From assembly GCF_026015985.1 (NCBI RefSeq), contig NZ_CP110389.1:3566001-3630000 (forward strand): a stretch of 64,000 bases of DNA. The letters run 5' to 3'. The position numbers and the translations under genes were made by a program. The notes under the pieces were generated by a model. It searched no databases, was not told the origin of the DNA, and saw nothing but the letters and a program-made list of their open reading frames with translations. Below are positions 37,529 through 47,614 of the stretch, in pieces. The stretch's first letter is position 1; each line of letters begins with the position of its first letter. Origin of the DNA: Rhodopseudomonas sp. P2A-2r. GTDB lineage: Bacteria > Pseudomonadota > Alphaproteobacteria > Rhizobiales > Xanthobacteraceae.

Positions 37529-37917
37529 CCTGACGTCGACCGAGCCCCGAGAGCGCGCGCAGCGGCTCTATAGCCTAGGGTAGCATCAGAGTTAAGCGCA
37601 ATCGGCCCGGTCTTCCGCTTGCCGTGCTCGCACCAACGCTAAGGCGACGCGGAGGCTCGTCGTCATCCGCCGGTTCCGTATGTCGCATCAAAGCAACGCT
37701 GACATGTCTCCTCACCACCATGAGACGGGGGATCAAGGGAAAAGCCGGACCCTCGTCCGAGCCGTGCTGATGGCTCTGTCCAACCAAATCCGAGCCGTAT
37801 TAGAACGGCAACGAGCCGACAACATTTGGACACAATGGCGCCGCCGCGGCGCCGACGGCCGGGGAGCGATGCGGGCCTTTGGCCGCAGCTTCCGGGACCC
37901 AGCTGGCAGGGGAGTTC
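37529..37917. promoter_or_regulatory. Divergent region between AraC regulator and autotransporter
   Basis: About 390 nt with no convincing gene. It must carry the two divergent promoters and possibly the regulator's operator, but I see no clear direct repeat. AGGGGAG (37908-37914) is the ribosome site of the autotransporter. Confidence 0.45.
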
Positions 37918-40900
37918 GTGGTGGGCAGGATTGGTTTGCGCGGTTTTTCCGCACTTTGTCTGGGATCCACGATCCTGAGTGCAGTCTGTGGTCAGACGGT
38001 CCTGCATGCGGCTGAGGCCCACCACCACAAATCGTCTCGCACCGCTCAATCTTCAAAACCGAAGGCAATGGCACCGCTGCCGGCGGATTTTCGCCGTGAA
38101 CTGTCGGCCGCGTTGAAGCTGGGCGAACTGGGGCTGATTGCCCAGGTTTACGACAGCACCTACCGACGCCCGGAATTGCGCAATGCGGTGATCGAGCATG
38201 TGCGCGAATTGGCACCGGGCCTGACGCGCAACATGACCACGGCTGCCGATCTCGGCGTGCTCACCTCCGGTCAGCCGATGACGCTCGCGCCGAATGCCGC
38301 GCAGGTGATGGCGACGCGCACGGCAAGCGCTTCGGGACTCGGGCAATCGGCCTATCAGAACGTCGCGCAGGCGGTGAACAACTCGCCGAACCTGCCTTCT
38401 CCCATGCCGAGCGCCTATGAGCAGACGTGGAATCTGCAGTTGATCGGCGCGCAGGCGGCCTACAATCGAGGCTTCACGGGCAACGGCGTGACGGTCGCAG
38501 TCGGCGATAGCGGCTTCGACACGACGAATGCCGCGCTTGTCAACAAGCTGAATATTTCACGCGGCCGTAACTTCCTTGTCCAGAACGGCGGGACCTACGA
38601 TCCGGCGCAGCTCACGCTGCAGACAATCGTCGATCCGGAAAAACCTAATGCTAAAGATGTCCACGGTTCCCACGTTGCAGGCATCGTCGCTGCGCAAAAA
38701 TTCGATAATGTGGATATGCACGGCGTGGCCTATGACGCCACGGTCATTCCGATCCGCACGATCGTCGCGAACAAGGCTCCCTACGGCTATGCGCCGGGAA
38801 TTGACGGCAATGCCGCGCCGCTCGACTATTTCGCGTCGTTGCAGGGAGTCATGGTCTACAATGCGAGTTACGGTCCCAGCGTACTCGATGGCACGCCACC
38901 GCAGACCGTGTGGGCGAATACCCTGCCGAGCAGTCAGGCCGAAATTCAGGCGATCTTGAACGTGTTGCAAGCCGGCAAGATCATTGTCGCGGCCACCGGC
39001 AACGAGCGCGACGACCACCCTCTCGCGGGACGTAATCCCAGCGGCATGGCGCTATATCCCTATATCCAGCCGGCCCATGCCAATGCCGGTGTCTATGACG
39101 ATCAGGGGGCCGGAGCCGATGCCGATTTCTCAAACTTTCAGCACCAGAATGGTTTGATTATCGGCGTGATGTCCGTGAGAAGCGACAAGAAGGCGGCCTA
39201 TTACTCGAATTACTGCGGCGTGACGGCGAGCTGGTGCGTTGCCGCTCCCGGAGGCGACGTGAATAACAATCTCGGCGTTTTCTCGACGGTGCCTGACAAC
39301 ACGTATGCAGCGCTGCAGGGCACCTCGATGGCGGCGCCCACGGTGTCCGGCGCCATCGCCGTCCTGATCCAGGCCAATCCGACTTATAATGCGCAGGATC
39401 TGGCGCATCTGTTGTTTGCGACCACCGAGGATCTCGGCGCACCCGGCGTCGATGCGATGTTCGGCTATGGCCTGATCCGGCTCGACCGCGCGACAGAAGG
39501 CCCGACCACGCTGGCCGCCAACACCAATGTCCCGGTCGCGGCCAACACCACCACCTATTGGAGCCAGTTGCTGAACACGCAAGGTGACTTCACCAAGTCG
39601 GGTGACGGCATCCTGTCGATCTCCGGCCGCACCAATGCGGGCGGAAATGTCTTTGCCGCTTTGGGCACGCTGGCCGTGGACGGCACGCTCACCATGTCGG
39701 GCGGCAACGGTCTCAGCGTAGCGCAACCGGCGACGCTGGCCGGCTTCGGCACTATCAACGGTAACACCACCATCGCCGGCACGCTGTCGCCGGGCAAGAT
39801 GGCGAATATCACCGATCTCCTCGCCAGCGGCGCGGTTGCGCCGGGTACGGTGCTGTCCGGCAATTCGGTGGGCTCGCTGACCTTCAATGGCAACGTCACC
39901 CTGACCTCGACCGCCAATACCCGGATCGACATCGACGGCACGGCGAATGTGCCGGGCGGACCGGGGACCTATGACCGGATCTACGTCACCGGCGCCGGCA
40001 ATGTGTTCTGGGCCGCCGGCACGGTGACGCCGGTGCTGCGCGGTAGCGTCGGCACGGTGAGCAACTACACCCCGTCCATCGGCACCGAATTCGCCTTCGT
40101 GCAGGCGCAGAACGGCGCCCGCACCGCAGGCAGCTTCTCGACACTGGCTCAGCCAACGTCAGGTTTGCCGGCCAACGGCCGCTTCGACCTTATATACAAG
40201 GACAGCGCGATCACGCTGGTCGTGATGCCCGCCAGTTTCGCCGGCCTTGGGTCCGGGGCGTCAAGCTCGGTCGCAGGCATTCTTGACAGGGAGCGCGCGC
40301 CTTCTGGCGCCATGCCGAGCGCAGCCGAGAAAGCGCTGTTCGATGCGCTCTACAATCTCGATAGCGAGGCGAAAATCGACAAGGCACTGTCCCAGCTTGG
40401 CGGCCCCGGCCAGCCGGCGGTGTCGAGCGCGCCGCTGCAGGCCTTCTCAGGCTTTCTCGGTGCGATCGGCGATCGTCAGGATGCACTCGGGCTTGGCGCC
40501 GAGCAGGGCCAGAACGGGACATCACAATCCTTCGCGCTGTCCTATGCCGGCCGCAACGTCATGAGCGCCGAAACTGCCTCGGCGATGAATGCCTTTGCCA
40601 GCGTTGGAGCCGCGGAACGGGTCGAGACCGGCTGGAGCGTGTGGGGGCAGGGCTTCGGCCGCAGCAGCCGGGTCGGCGACTCCGGCGAATTGTCCGGCTC
40701 GAAGGCCGTCAGCGGCGGCTTCACCGTCGGCGCGGATCGCCGCTTTGCCAACAATCTGATCGCCGGCGGCGCCTTCGGCTATGCGCGCACCACGGCGACC
40801 AGCACCGACATCAGCGGCACCTCCGACACCTACGCTGGTGCCGCCTATGCCAGCTGGACTCCCGGTGCGGCCGTCGTCGACTTCCGCGTCGCGGTCGGCC

Positions 40901-41442
40901 CGAGCCAGATTTCCACCACCCGCCAGATGATTCTGACGAGCACGGCCCTCCAGGGCAGCACCAATGGCATCGGCGTGGGCACTTCGCTGGAGGCCGGGTA
41001 TCGCTTTGCGGTGGCGCCAAACGTGGTGCTGAAACCGTACGCCGGCATCAACTGGCAGGGCTTTCGCCGCGACGCCTACAGCGAAAGCCAGCTCCCGTTC
41101 GGTCTGGTCTATGCCACGCAGACCTATGACAAGCTGACCACCACAGCCGGAGTCGCCCTCAGCGCGCGGATCAGCACGCTGGAAGGTGCCACCCTGATGC
41201 CCGAGCTGAAGGTCGGCTGGGGTCACGATCTGCGCGACACCACCCTGGTCAGCACGGCGGCCTTGCTCGACGAAGCGTTCCTGGTCGACGCCGCGCATCC
41301 CGGCCGGGATGCCGCCTTGGTCGGCCTCAAGATGTCCGGCTGGCGCAGCGAAAACTTCCGGCTGTTCGCAGCCTATAACGGTGAATTCCGCAGCAACGCC
41401 GAAAGTCACCAGTTGTCGGCCGGCGCCCGGTTCGCGTGGTAA
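37918..41442 (+). CDS. Subtilisin-type (S8) serine protease autotransporter
   Basis: 1174 aa from the GTG at 37918, which has AGGGGAG about 3 nt upstream; an upstream in-frame TTG at 37879 is less likely. A signal peptide (IGLRGFSALCLGSTILSAVC, cleavage near LHAAEA) precedes an Ala/Pro linker and an S8 peptidase with Asp in VTVAVGDSGFDT, His in DVHGSHVAGIVA and Ser in LQGTSMAAPTVSGAIAVL. Next comes an autotransporter-repeat-like passenger stem (FTKSGDGILSISGRTNAGGN, TLAVDGTLTMSGGNGLSVAQ). The C-terminal barrel spans roughly 275 residues starting near RVETGWSVWGQGFGRSS and ends SAGARFAW. It should secrete the protease to the cell surface by type Va secretion. Substrate unknown. Confidence 0.93.
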   Translation: MVGRIGLRGFSALCLGSTILSAVCGQTVLHAAEAHHHKSSRTAQSSKPKAMAPLPADFRRELSAALKLGELGLIAQVYDSTYRRPELRNAVIEHVRELAPGLTRNMTTAADLGVLTSGQPMTLAPNAAQVMATRTASASGLGQSAYQNVAQAVNNSPNLPSPMPSAYEQTWNLQLIGAQAAYNRGFTGNGVTVAVGDSGFDTTNAALVNKLNISRGRNFLVQNGGTYDPAQLTLQTIVDPEKPNAKDVHGSHVAGIVAAQKFDNVDMHGVAYDATVIPIRTIVANKAPYGYAPGIDGNAAPLDYFASLQGVMVYNASYGPSVLDGTPPQTVWANTLPSSQAEIQAILNVLQAGKIIVAATGNERDDHPLAGRNPSGMALYPYIQPAHANAGVYDDQGAGADADFSNFQHQNGLIIGVMSVRSDKKAAYYSNYCGVTASWCVAAPGGDVNNNLGVFSTVPDNTYAALQGTSMAAPTVSGAIAVLIQANPTYNAQDLAHLLFATTEDLGAPGVDAMFGYGLIRLDRATEGPTTLAANTNVPVAANTTTYWSQLLNTQGDFTKSGDGILSISGRTNAGGNVFAALGTLAVDGTLTMSGGNGLSVAQPATLAGFGTINGNTTIAGTLSPGKMANITDLLASGAVAPGTVLSGNSVGSLTFNGNVTLTSTANTRIDIDGTANVPGGPGTYDRIYVTGAGNVFWAAGTVTPVLRGSVGTVSNYTPSIGTEFAFVQAQNGARTAGSFSTLAQPTSGLPANGRFDLIYKDSAITLVVMPASFAGLGSGASSSVAGILDRERAPSGAMPSAAEKALFDALYNLDSEAKIDKALSQLGGPGQPAVSSAPLQAFSGFLGAIGDRQDALGLGAEQGQNGTSQSFALSYAGRNVMSAETASAMNAFASVGAAERVETGWSVWGQGFGRSSRVGDSGELSGSKAVSGGFTVGADRRFANNLIAGGAFGYARTTATSTDISGTSDTYAGAAYASWTPGAAVVDFRVAVGPSQISTTRQMILTSTALQGSTNGIGVGTSLEAGYRFAVAPNVVLKPYAGINWQGFRRDAYSESQLPFGLVYATQTYDKLTTTAGVALSARISTLEGATLMPELKVGWGHDLRDTTLVSTAALLDEAFLVDAAHPGRDAALVGLKMSGWRSENFRLFAAYNGEFRSNAESHQLSAGARFAW

Positions 41443-41478
41443 CCGGTTCGGCGAACGGCGGCCGCTATCGCGAGGCGC

Positions 41479-41500
41479 GCGCTGTCGGGTTCGACAGCGC
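41479..41500. terminator. Hairpin between autotransporter and metC
   Basis: GCGCTGTC (41479-41486) and GACAGCGC (41493-41500) form a perfect 8-bp stem with a 6-nt loop, about 37 nt after the autotransporter stop and 45 nt before the end of metC. It could serve both convergent genes. Confidence 0.55.
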
Positions 41501-41544
41501 CAGTGCGTTAGCAGCACTTCCGCATCATGCTGCGGCTCGCGCCG

Positions 41545-42741
41545 CTAGCGTGCCGCGTTGAAGGCATCGAATCCACGCGCGAGATCGGCCTTGAGGTCGT
41601 CGACGTTTTCCAGGCCGATATGCAGCCGCAGGGCAGGGCCGCCCGGCGCCCAGGTGGTGGCGGTGCGATAGCTGGCGCAATCGAACGGGATCACGAGGCT
41701 TTCGAAACCGCCCCAGGAATAGCCCATGCCGAACAGTTGTACGGTGTCGAGGAAGGCGTCGACCGCCTTCTGGGGGGCATCGCGCAGCACGATGCTGAAC
41801 AGGCCGGAGGCGCCGGTGAAGTCGCGCTTCCAGATCGCATGGCCGGGATGGCTCTCGAGGCCGGGATGCAGAACCTGGGTCACCTCCGGTCGTGCCGCCA
41901 GCCAGTGCGCCATCTCCAGTGCCGACCGCTGATGATGCGCCAATCGAACCGATAGCGTACGTACGCCGCGTAGCGCCAGGAACACGTCGTCCGGCCCAGC
42001 GCAGACGCCGAGCAGCTTGATGCCGTCGCTGATCTGCGGCCACGCTTCGGCGTTGGCAGAGATGGTGCCGAACATGATGTCCGAATGGCCGCCGATATAC
42101 TTTGTCGCGGCCTGGATGCTGACGTCGACGCCCTGGTCGAGCGAGCGGTGATACAACGGCGTCGCCCAGGTGTTGTCGTCAATCACCAGCGCGCCGCGCG
42201 CGTGAGCGACGGCGGCGATGGCCGGCACGTCCGGCATTTCGAAGGACTGCGAGCCGGGCGCTTCGACCATGACGGCACGGGTGTTGGGCTTGAACAGGGC
42301 CGCGATGCCGGCGCCGATCAGCGGATCGAAATAGGTGGTTTCGACGCCATAGCGCGCCAGCATGCCGTTGCAGAAGTTGCGCGTCGGCCGATAGGCGTTG
42401 TCGCACACCAGCAGATGATCGCCGGCTTTCAGCACGGCCAGCAGGGCTGTCGAGATCGCCGCCAGGCCCGAGGGTGCGAGACCGACGCCGGCGCAGGCCG
42501 GTCCCTCCAGGGCCATCAGTGCTTCTTGCAGCGCCTTGGTGGTGGGCGTGCCGTGGCGGCCGTACTGATACTCGCCGCGATGCGCGTGCAGGTCAGCTGC
42601 GGTCGGATAGAGGACGGTCGAGCCGCGGACGACCGGCGGATTGACGAAGCCCTTTTGGGCTTCGGTGTCGCGGCCGGCGGTGACCAGCAGGGTCTCCGCG
42701 CCAAGGTCGATCGAGTTTCGCCTGTCGTCTGAATGAGTCAT
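41545..42741 (-). CDS. metC: Cystathionine beta-lyase
   Basis: 398 aa, PLP-dependent Cys/Met metabolism family (fold type I). Converts cystathionine to homocysteine, pyruvate and ammonia in methionine synthesis. Blocks: GAETLLVTAGRDTEAQKGFV, GSTVLYP, YGRHGTPTTKALQEALMALE, APSGLAAISTALLAVLKAGD, FDPLIGAGIAALFKPNTRAV, VIDDNTWATPLYHRSLDQGV and the PLP lysine in IQAATKYIGGHSD. The MGYSWGGFESL segment near the C-terminus separates MetC-type lyases from gamma-synthases. It is divergent from aapJ and is not in an operon. The Cys/Met theme recurs with cysteine synthase at 47.8 kb. Confidence 0.92.
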   Translation of the reverse strand: MTHSDDRRNSIDLGAETLLVTAGRDTEAQKGFVNPPVVRGSTVLYPTAADLHAHRGEYQYGRHGTPTTKALQEALMALEGPACAGVGLAPSGLAAISTALLAVLKAGDHLLVCDNAYRPTRNFCNGMLARYGVETTYFDPLIGAGIAALFKPNTRAVMVEAPGSQSFEMPDVPAIAAVAHARGALVIDDNTWATPLYHRSLDQGVDVSIQAATKYIGGHSDIMFGTISANAEAWPQISDGIKLLGVCAGPDDVFLALRGVRTLSVRLAHHQRSALEMAHWLAARPEVTQVLHPGLESHPGHAIWKRDFTGASGLFSIVLRDAPQKAVDAFLDTVQLFGMGYSWGGFESLVIPFDCASYRTATTWAPGGPALRLHIGLENVDDLKADLARGFDAFNAAR

Positions 42742-43063
42742 GCGTTCGCCACGGATCCCGAGTCATTTTGCCGCAGCCGGTGCGCAGGGCCGCCGTATGG
42801 CGGGAAGGCTGGGGTTCCTAATAACAGGACCCGGAAGATCATCGTCAACCCCTTGACCGCCCTTGCCGGCCGTTCTGTGATAGAAATCAATGGCCTGGTC
42901 ACCGCAAGCTGAACCGCGCGCCGTCCATTTCGGTCCATTGCCTGTTCATAAGGCAGCCCTTGCCCGCTCCGATATCTGACGGGGGCTTTGCGAAACCGGG
43001 GCGGATGGCTAGGTTGCCCCGGTGGTGCATGAGACAGCCCGCAGGTTCTTGAAAGGCTTTGCC
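42742..43063. promoter_or_regulatory. Divergent region upstream of metC and aapJ, with a leader hairpin
   Basis: 322 nt without a gene. ACCGGGGC (42995-43002) and GCCCCGGT (43016-43023) form a perfect 8-bp stem with a 13-nt loop, ending 40 nt before the aapJ ATG. It may lie in the aap leader and affect translation or transcription. Promoters for both genes must also be here, but I cannot fix them. Confidence 0.45.
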
Positions 43064-44077
43064 ATGAAACGCGTATCCCTCGTCGTCGCGCTCGCGCTTG
43101 CCGCCGGTCTCTCAGGGCAGGCAGACGCGCAGACCCTCAAGACCGTCAAGGATCGCGGCGTGCTGTCGTGCGGCGTGAGTTCCGGGCTGCCGGGCTTCTC
43201 CGCGCCGGACGACAAGGGCAACTGGGCCGGACTGGACGTCGACGTGTGCCGCGCCATAGCCGCCGCAGTGTTCAACGATCCGACCAAGGTCAAGTTTGTG
43301 CCGCTGTCGGCCAAGGATCGCTTCACCGCATTGCAGTCCGGCGAGATCGACGTGTTGTCGCGCAACACCACCTGGACCGTCTCGCGCGACACCTCGCTGG
43401 GCGTGAACTTCACCGGCGTCACCTATTACGATGGCCAGGGGTTCCTTGTCCGCAAGTCGCTCAAGGTCAATTCCGCGCTCGAGCTCAACAGCGCGTCAGT
43501 CTGCGTGCAGACCGGTACCACTACCGAACAGAACCTTGCCGACTACTTCAAGGGCAACAACATGAAGTATGAGGTGATCGCGTTCGGCACCGCCGATGAA
43601 ACCGTGAAAGCCTATGAAGCCGGCCGTTGCGACGTGTTCACCTCCGACGTTTCCGGACTGTATGCCGAACGCCTCAAGCTCGCCGTTCCCGCCGATCACG
43701 CCGTGCTGCCCGAGGTGATCTCCAAGGAACCGCTCGGCCCGCTGGTACGCCATGGCGACGACCAGTGGTTCGATATCGTAAAATGGACGCTGTTCGCGAT
43801 GATCAATGCCGAGGAACTCGGTGTCACCCAGAAGAACGTCGACGACATGGCCAAGTCCGACAAGCCCGAGCTGAAGCGGGTGTTCGGCACCGATGGCAAT
43901 CTCGGCGAACAGCTCGGCCTCACCAAGGACTGGGTCTCCCGCATCGTCAAGGCGACCGGCAACTACGGCGAATCCTTCGATCGCAACGTCGGCGCCGGTT
44001 CCAAGCTCGGCATCGCCCGCGGCTTGAACGCGCTCTGGAACAAGGGCGGCATCCAGTACGCGCCGCCGATCCGTTGA
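43064..44077 (+). CDS. aapJ: General L-amino acid ABC importer, periplasmic binding protein
   Basis: 337 aa. A signal peptide (MKRVSLVVALALAAGLSGQA, cleavage near ADAQTL) precedes a cluster 3 solute-binding fold: VKDRGVLSCGVSSGLPGFSA, VDVCRAIAAAVFNDPTKVKF, FTALQSGEIDVLSRNTTWTV, VQTGTTTEQNLADYF and a late GLTKDWVSRIVKATGNYGES. This closely fits AapJ of the rhizobial broad-range amino acid system. GAAAGG lies 9-14 nt before the ATG at 43064. It is first in aapJQMP and usually expressed in excess of the membrane parts. The 25-nt gap to aapQ shows no clear terminator. Confidence 0.93.
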   Translation: MKRVSLVVALALAAGLSGQADAQTLKTVKDRGVLSCGVSSGLPGFSAPDDKGNWAGLDVDVCRAIAAAVFNDPTKVKFVPLSAKDRFTALQSGEIDVLSRNTTWTVSRDTSLGVNFTGVTYYDGQGFLVRKSLKVNSALELNSASVCVQTGTTTEQNLADYFKGNNMKYEVIAFGTADETVKAYEAGRCDVFTSDVSGLYAERLKLAVPADHAVLPEVISKEPLGPLVRHGDDQWFDIVKWTLFAMINAEELGVTQKNVDDMAKSDKPELKRVFGTDGNLGEQLGLTKDWVSRIVKATGNYGESFDRNVGAGSKLGIARGLNALWNKGGIQYAPPIR

Positions 44078-44102
44078 CCTGACCGCGCGACCGATCGCAC
44101 CG

Positions 44103-45308
44103 ATGGCGATCGAACCCCGGGAACCGCCATCGCAATGGGCCGCCAGGATGCGGCGTGCACTCGGCGGCCAGGCCGGCTGGGGCGGCTTTGCCCTGCAGAT
44201 CGTGTTCGTCGCCTTGCTGGCCTGGATCGGCTACGAGATTATCGACAATGCGCGCAGCAATCTGCAGAACCAGCGCATCGCCTCGGGCTTCGGCTTCCTG
44301 GTCAATACCGCGGGCTTCGGCGTCAGCCAGTCGCTGATTCCCTACACCGAAGCAGACACCTACACGCGGGTGTTCTTCGTCGGTCTGGTCAACACCCTCG
44401 TCGTCTCGATCATCGGCATCTTCTTCGCCACCATCATCGGCTTCGTCGTCGGCCTCGGCCGGCTGTCGCCCAACTGGCTGCTGTCGCGCATTGCCGGCGG
44501 CTATGTGGAACTGGTGCGTAACCTGCCGCTGCTGTTCCAGATCCTGTTCTGGTATCTCGCGGTGTTGGGGACGCTGCCCAACCCGCGACAAAGCATCTCG
44601 CTGTTCGGCAGCTTCTTTCTCAGCAACCGCGGATTCGTGATCCCGAAGCCGGTTGGCGCCGCCGGCTTCGATGCGTTCGCCATAGCCCTCGTCATTGCGA
44701 TCATTGGTGCGCTGGTGCTGCGCCGCGTCGCGCTCAAGCTCCTGTTCGACACCGGGCGGCTGATCCGGATCTGGCCCTACGTTGTCGGCCTGCTGGTCGG
44801 ATTGCCTGTCATCGCAGTGCTCATTTTCGGCAAGCCTCTGACTTTTGAAATCCCCGAGCTGAAGGGTTTCAATTTCTCCGGCGGCTCCCGCGTCATCCCG
44901 GAATTCGTCGCGCTGGTGCTGGCGCTGTCGACCTATACGGCGGCCTTCATCGCCGAGATCGTGCGCGCCGGCGTGCAGTCGGTTCACAAGGGACAGATGG
45001 AGGCGGGGGCTTCGCTGGGGCTGAGCCGTGGCAATACCTTGCGGCTGATCGTGGTGCCGCAGGCCTTGCGCGTCATCCTGCCGCCGCTCACCAACCAGTA
45101 TCTCAACCTCACCAAGAACTCGTCGCTGGCCGTGGCGATCGGCTATCCCGATCTGTTCTCGGTGTTCGCCGGCACCACGCTGAGCCAGACCGGACAGGCG
45201 ATCGAGATCATCGCCATTACCATGGGCGTCTACCTGCTGATCTCGCTGGTCACATCGGCCATCATGAGCCTCTACGGCTGGCGCATCGGGCGGAGCATGG
45301 GCGCATGA
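44103..45308 (+). CDS. aapQ: General L-amino acid ABC importer, permease AapQ
   Basis: 401 aa polytopic protein of the HisMQ family. YTRVFFVGLVNTLVVSIIGI starts the permease domain. GGYVELVRNLPLLFQILFWY and the EAA loop in QMEAGASLGLSRGNTLRLIV then VPQALRVILPPLTNQYLNL mark the ATPase contact site. The N-terminal part with an extra helix and long periplasmic loop is typical of AapQ. It pairs with AapM as a heterodimeric channel. The stop overlaps the aapM ATG by 4 nt. Confidence 0.92.
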   Translation: MAIEPREPPSQWAARMRRALGGQAGWGGFALQIVFVALLAWIGYEIIDNARSNLQNQRIASGFGFLVNTAGFGVSQSLIPYTEADTYTRVFFVGLVNTLVVSIIGIFFATIIGFVVGLGRLSPNWLLSRIAGGYVELVRNLPLLFQILFWYLAVLGTLPNPRQSISLFGSFFLSNRGFVIPKPVGAAGFDAFAIALVIAIIGALVLRRVALKLLFDTGRLIRIWPYVVGLLVGLPVIAVLIFGKPLTFEIPELKGFNFSGGSRVIPEFVALVLALSTYTAAFIAEIVRAGVQSVHKGQMEAGASLGLSRGNTLRLIVVPQALRVILPPLTNQYLNLTKNSSLAVAIGYPDLFSVFAGTTLSQTGQAIEIIAITMGVYLLISLVTSAIMSLYGWRIGRSMGA

Positions 45309-46822
45309 GCGAGCCCGATCGCGCCTTCATCTCCCGCGAGCTCATTCCGGAGCGCGCCGCACCGATCAAAACAACAGGCTTCGTCGGTTTCGTCCGAACG
45401 CGACTGATGAATTCGCCGACCAACATCCTGCTGACCGCAGCCAGCCTGCTGCTGCTGTGGTTCACGGTCATTCCGGCCGTCAGGTTCCTGATCGTCGATG
45501 CGGTGTGGCAGGGGACGGACCGCAACGCCTGTCTGGCCGAAAACGCCGGCCATCCGGTCGGCGCATGCTGGCCGTTCGTGCAAGCCAAATTCACGCAGTT
45601 TATCTACGGCTTTTATCCGCAGGCGGAACGCTGGCGGGTCAATCTGACCTTCGCGCTGGCGGCGCTGCTGCTGCTGCCGCTGCTGATCCCGCGCCTGCCG
45701 GCCAAGGGCCTCAATTCCGTCCTGTTGTTCGCTGCGTTTCCTGTCGTTGCCTTCTTCCTGCTGCATGGCGGCGGCTTGCGCGGCTTCGGCCTCAGCTGGG
45801 CCGAGGGCGCGCTGGCCGGCCTTGCCAACAACCTGGTGGATGGCGGCCGCAGCCTGGCGGCAGCGACGAATCTGCCGGTGCTCTCGCAGATACTCGCCGC
45901 ACTCGGCAGCCTGATCGAACTGATCGGCTACGTCGTGGCCATCGTGCTGTGGCCGCTGACGTGGCTGAGAAATCTGATACAGACGTCCGGACAGCCGGTA
46001 TGGGCCGACTTCGCGGCGACGGCGCTGATCGTCTCCGGGGCGTTGTTCCTGCTCGGCGGCGGCCTGCGCAGCGGCCGGCGCATCCTGATCGTCAGCCTGG
46101 CCAGCTTCGCCGGGATCGGCGCGGTCATCGCAGTGATGGGCCTTGATCGTGGCGGACTGCCCGTCGTCGACACGCGACTGTGGGGAGGGCTTCTGGTTAC
46201 CTTGGTGGTATCCGTCACCGGTATCGTCGCCTCGATGCCCGTCGGCATTGCGCTGGCATTGGGGCGGCGCTCGAGCATCCCGCTGATCCGGCTGTTTTGC
46301 ATCGCCTTCATCGAGTTCTGGCGCGGTGTGCCACTGATCACCGTGCTGTTCTTCGCCACCTATATGCTGCCGCTGTTCCTGCCGGGCAATTTCACGGTGG
46401 ATGGGCTGGTGCGCGTGCTGATCGGCATCGCGCTGTTCGCCGGCGCCTATAATGCCGAGGTCATCCGCGGCGGTCTGCAGGCGATCCCGCGCGGCCAATC
46501 GGAAGCCGCCAGCGCGCTCGGCCTCTCCTGGTGGAAGACCACGGCGCTGGTGGTGATGCCGCAAGCGCTGCGACACGTCATCCCCGGCCTGGTCAACAGC
46601 TTCATCGCATTGTTCAAGGACACGTCGCTGGTCTCGATCGTCGCGCTGTTCGATCTGTTGGGATCGCTGCGCGCGTCGTTCGCCGACCCGGTCTGGTCGA
46701 CGCCGTCGACGCTGTTCACAGGCTTTGCCTTTGCGGGCATCCTGTATTTCGTGTTCTGCTTTGCAATGTCGCGCTATTCCCTGTTCGTCGAGCATCGCCT
46801 CAATGCTCACCGGCGCAGCTGA
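45305..46822 (+). CDS. aapM: General L-amino acid ABC importer, permease AapM (enlarged)
   Basis: 505 aa. The C-terminal permease domain ([80 protein letters not shown]) is standard HisMQ. The protein is roughly 100 residues longer than the rhizobial AapM I know (about 385 aa). The extra material lies near residues 160-260 and adds hydrophobic helices ([19 protein letters not shown] and [19 protein letters not shown]). The four-base overlap with aapQ and an 11-nt gap to aapP keep the operon intact. Confidence 0.9.
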   Translation: MSEPDRAFISRELIPERAAPIKTTGFVGFVRTRLMNSPTNILLTAASLLLLWFTVIPAVRFLIVDAVWQGTDRNACLAENAGHPVGACWPFVQAKFTQFIYGFYPQAERWRVNLTFALAALLLLPLLIPRLPAKGLNSVLLFAAFPVVAFFLLHGGGLRGFGLSWAEGALAGLANNLVDGGRSLAAATNLPVLSQILAALGSLIELIGYVVAIVLWPLTWLRNLIQTSGQPVWADFAATALIVSGALFLLGGGLRSGRRILIVSLASFAGIGAVIAVMGLDRGGLPVVDTRLWGGLLVTLVVSVTGIVASMPVGIALALGRRSSIPLIRLFCIAFIEFWRGVPLITVLFFATYMLPLFLPGNFTVDGLVRVLIGIALFAGAYNAEVIRGGLQAIPRGQSEAASALGLSWWKTTALVVMPQALRHVIPGLVNSFIALFKDTSLVSIVALFDLLGSLRASFADPVWSTPSTLFTGFAFAGILYFVFCFAMSRYSLFVEHRLNAHRRS

Positions 46823-46833
46823 GATCAACGACT

Positions 46834-47574
46834 ATGACAACGCAACCGATCGTCACCATCGCCGGCCTCAACAAATGGTTCGGGGATTTTCATGTGCTGC
46901 GCGACATCTCGATGGGTGTCGGGCGCGGCGAACGCATCGTGGTCTGCGGCCCGTCGGGCTCCGGCAAGTCCACGCTGATCCGCTGCATCAACGCGCTGGA
47001 GGAGTTCCAGGAGGGCCGCATCAATGTCGACGGCATCGAGCTTGGGCCAAACCTGCGCCGGGTCGACGACGTCCGCCGCGAGGTCGGCATGGTGTTCCAG
47101 AGCTTCAACCTGTTCCCGCACCTCACCGTGCTGGAGAACTGCACGCTGGCGCCGATCTGGGTGCGCAACATGCCGAAGAAGGACGCGGAGGCGGCGGCCA
47201 TGAAATATCTCGAACGTGTGCGGATTCCCGACAAGGCCAACAGGTATCCCGGTCAGATCTCCGGCGGCCAGCAGCAGCGCGTCGCGATCGCGCGCGCGCT
47301 GACCATGAATCCCAAGGTGATGCTGTTCGATGAGCCTACCTCGGCGCTCGATCCGGAGATGGTCAAGGAAGTGCTCGACACCATGGTCGATCTCGCCAAT
47401 GAGGGCATGACCATGCTGGTGGTGACCCACGAGATGGGCTTCGCCCGGGAAGTCGCCAACCGCGTCATCTTCATGGACGCCGGCCAGATCATCGAGGCCA
47501 ACACGCCGGCGGAGTTCTTCGCCCATCCGCAGCACGCGCGGACCAAGTTGTTTCTCGGGCAGATTTTGCGCTGA
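46834..47574 (+). CDS. aapP: General L-amino acid ABC importer, ATP-binding protein AapP
   Basis: 246 aa. The ATPase of the aap importer. Walker [22 protein letters not shown] loop in [18 protein letters not shown], signature [15 protein letters not shown], Walker [16 protein letters not shown] and switch His in [20 protein letters not shown], followed by EANTPAEFF. This matches the polar amino acid uptake ATPases (HisP/GlnQ class). The ATG at 46834 begins [20 protein letters not shown]; the longer open frame reads back into aapM. Confidence 0.93.
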   Translation: MTTQPIVTIAGLNKWFGDFHVLRDISMGVGRGERIVVCGPSGSGKSTLIRCINALEEFQEGRINVDGIELGPNLRRVDDVRREVGMVFQSFNLFPHLTVLENCTLAPIWVRNMPKKDAEAAAMKYLERVRIPDKANRYPGQISGGQQQRVAIARALTMNPKVMLFDEPTSALDPEMVKEVLDTMVDLANEGMTMLVVTHEMGFAREVANRVIFMDAGQIIEANTPAEFFAHPQHARTKLFLGQILR

Positions 47575-47614
47575 CGCTCGTCGTGCGCTTTGCGCCGGCA
47601 CGAGCTTTGTCGCC

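Noticed and set aside
40522..41517. 331-aa minus-strand open frame across the autotransporter barrel
   Set aside because: Antisense shadow; the barrel on the plus strand is conserved and complete.
42738..42938. Minus-strand 66-aa open frame upstream of metC
   Set aside because: No ribosome site, no family resemblance, and it overlaps the metC start.
45272..46828. 518-aa minus-strand open frame across aapM
   Set aside because: Gln/Arg/Asp-rich shadow without structure; aapM on the other strand has clear HisMQ motifs.
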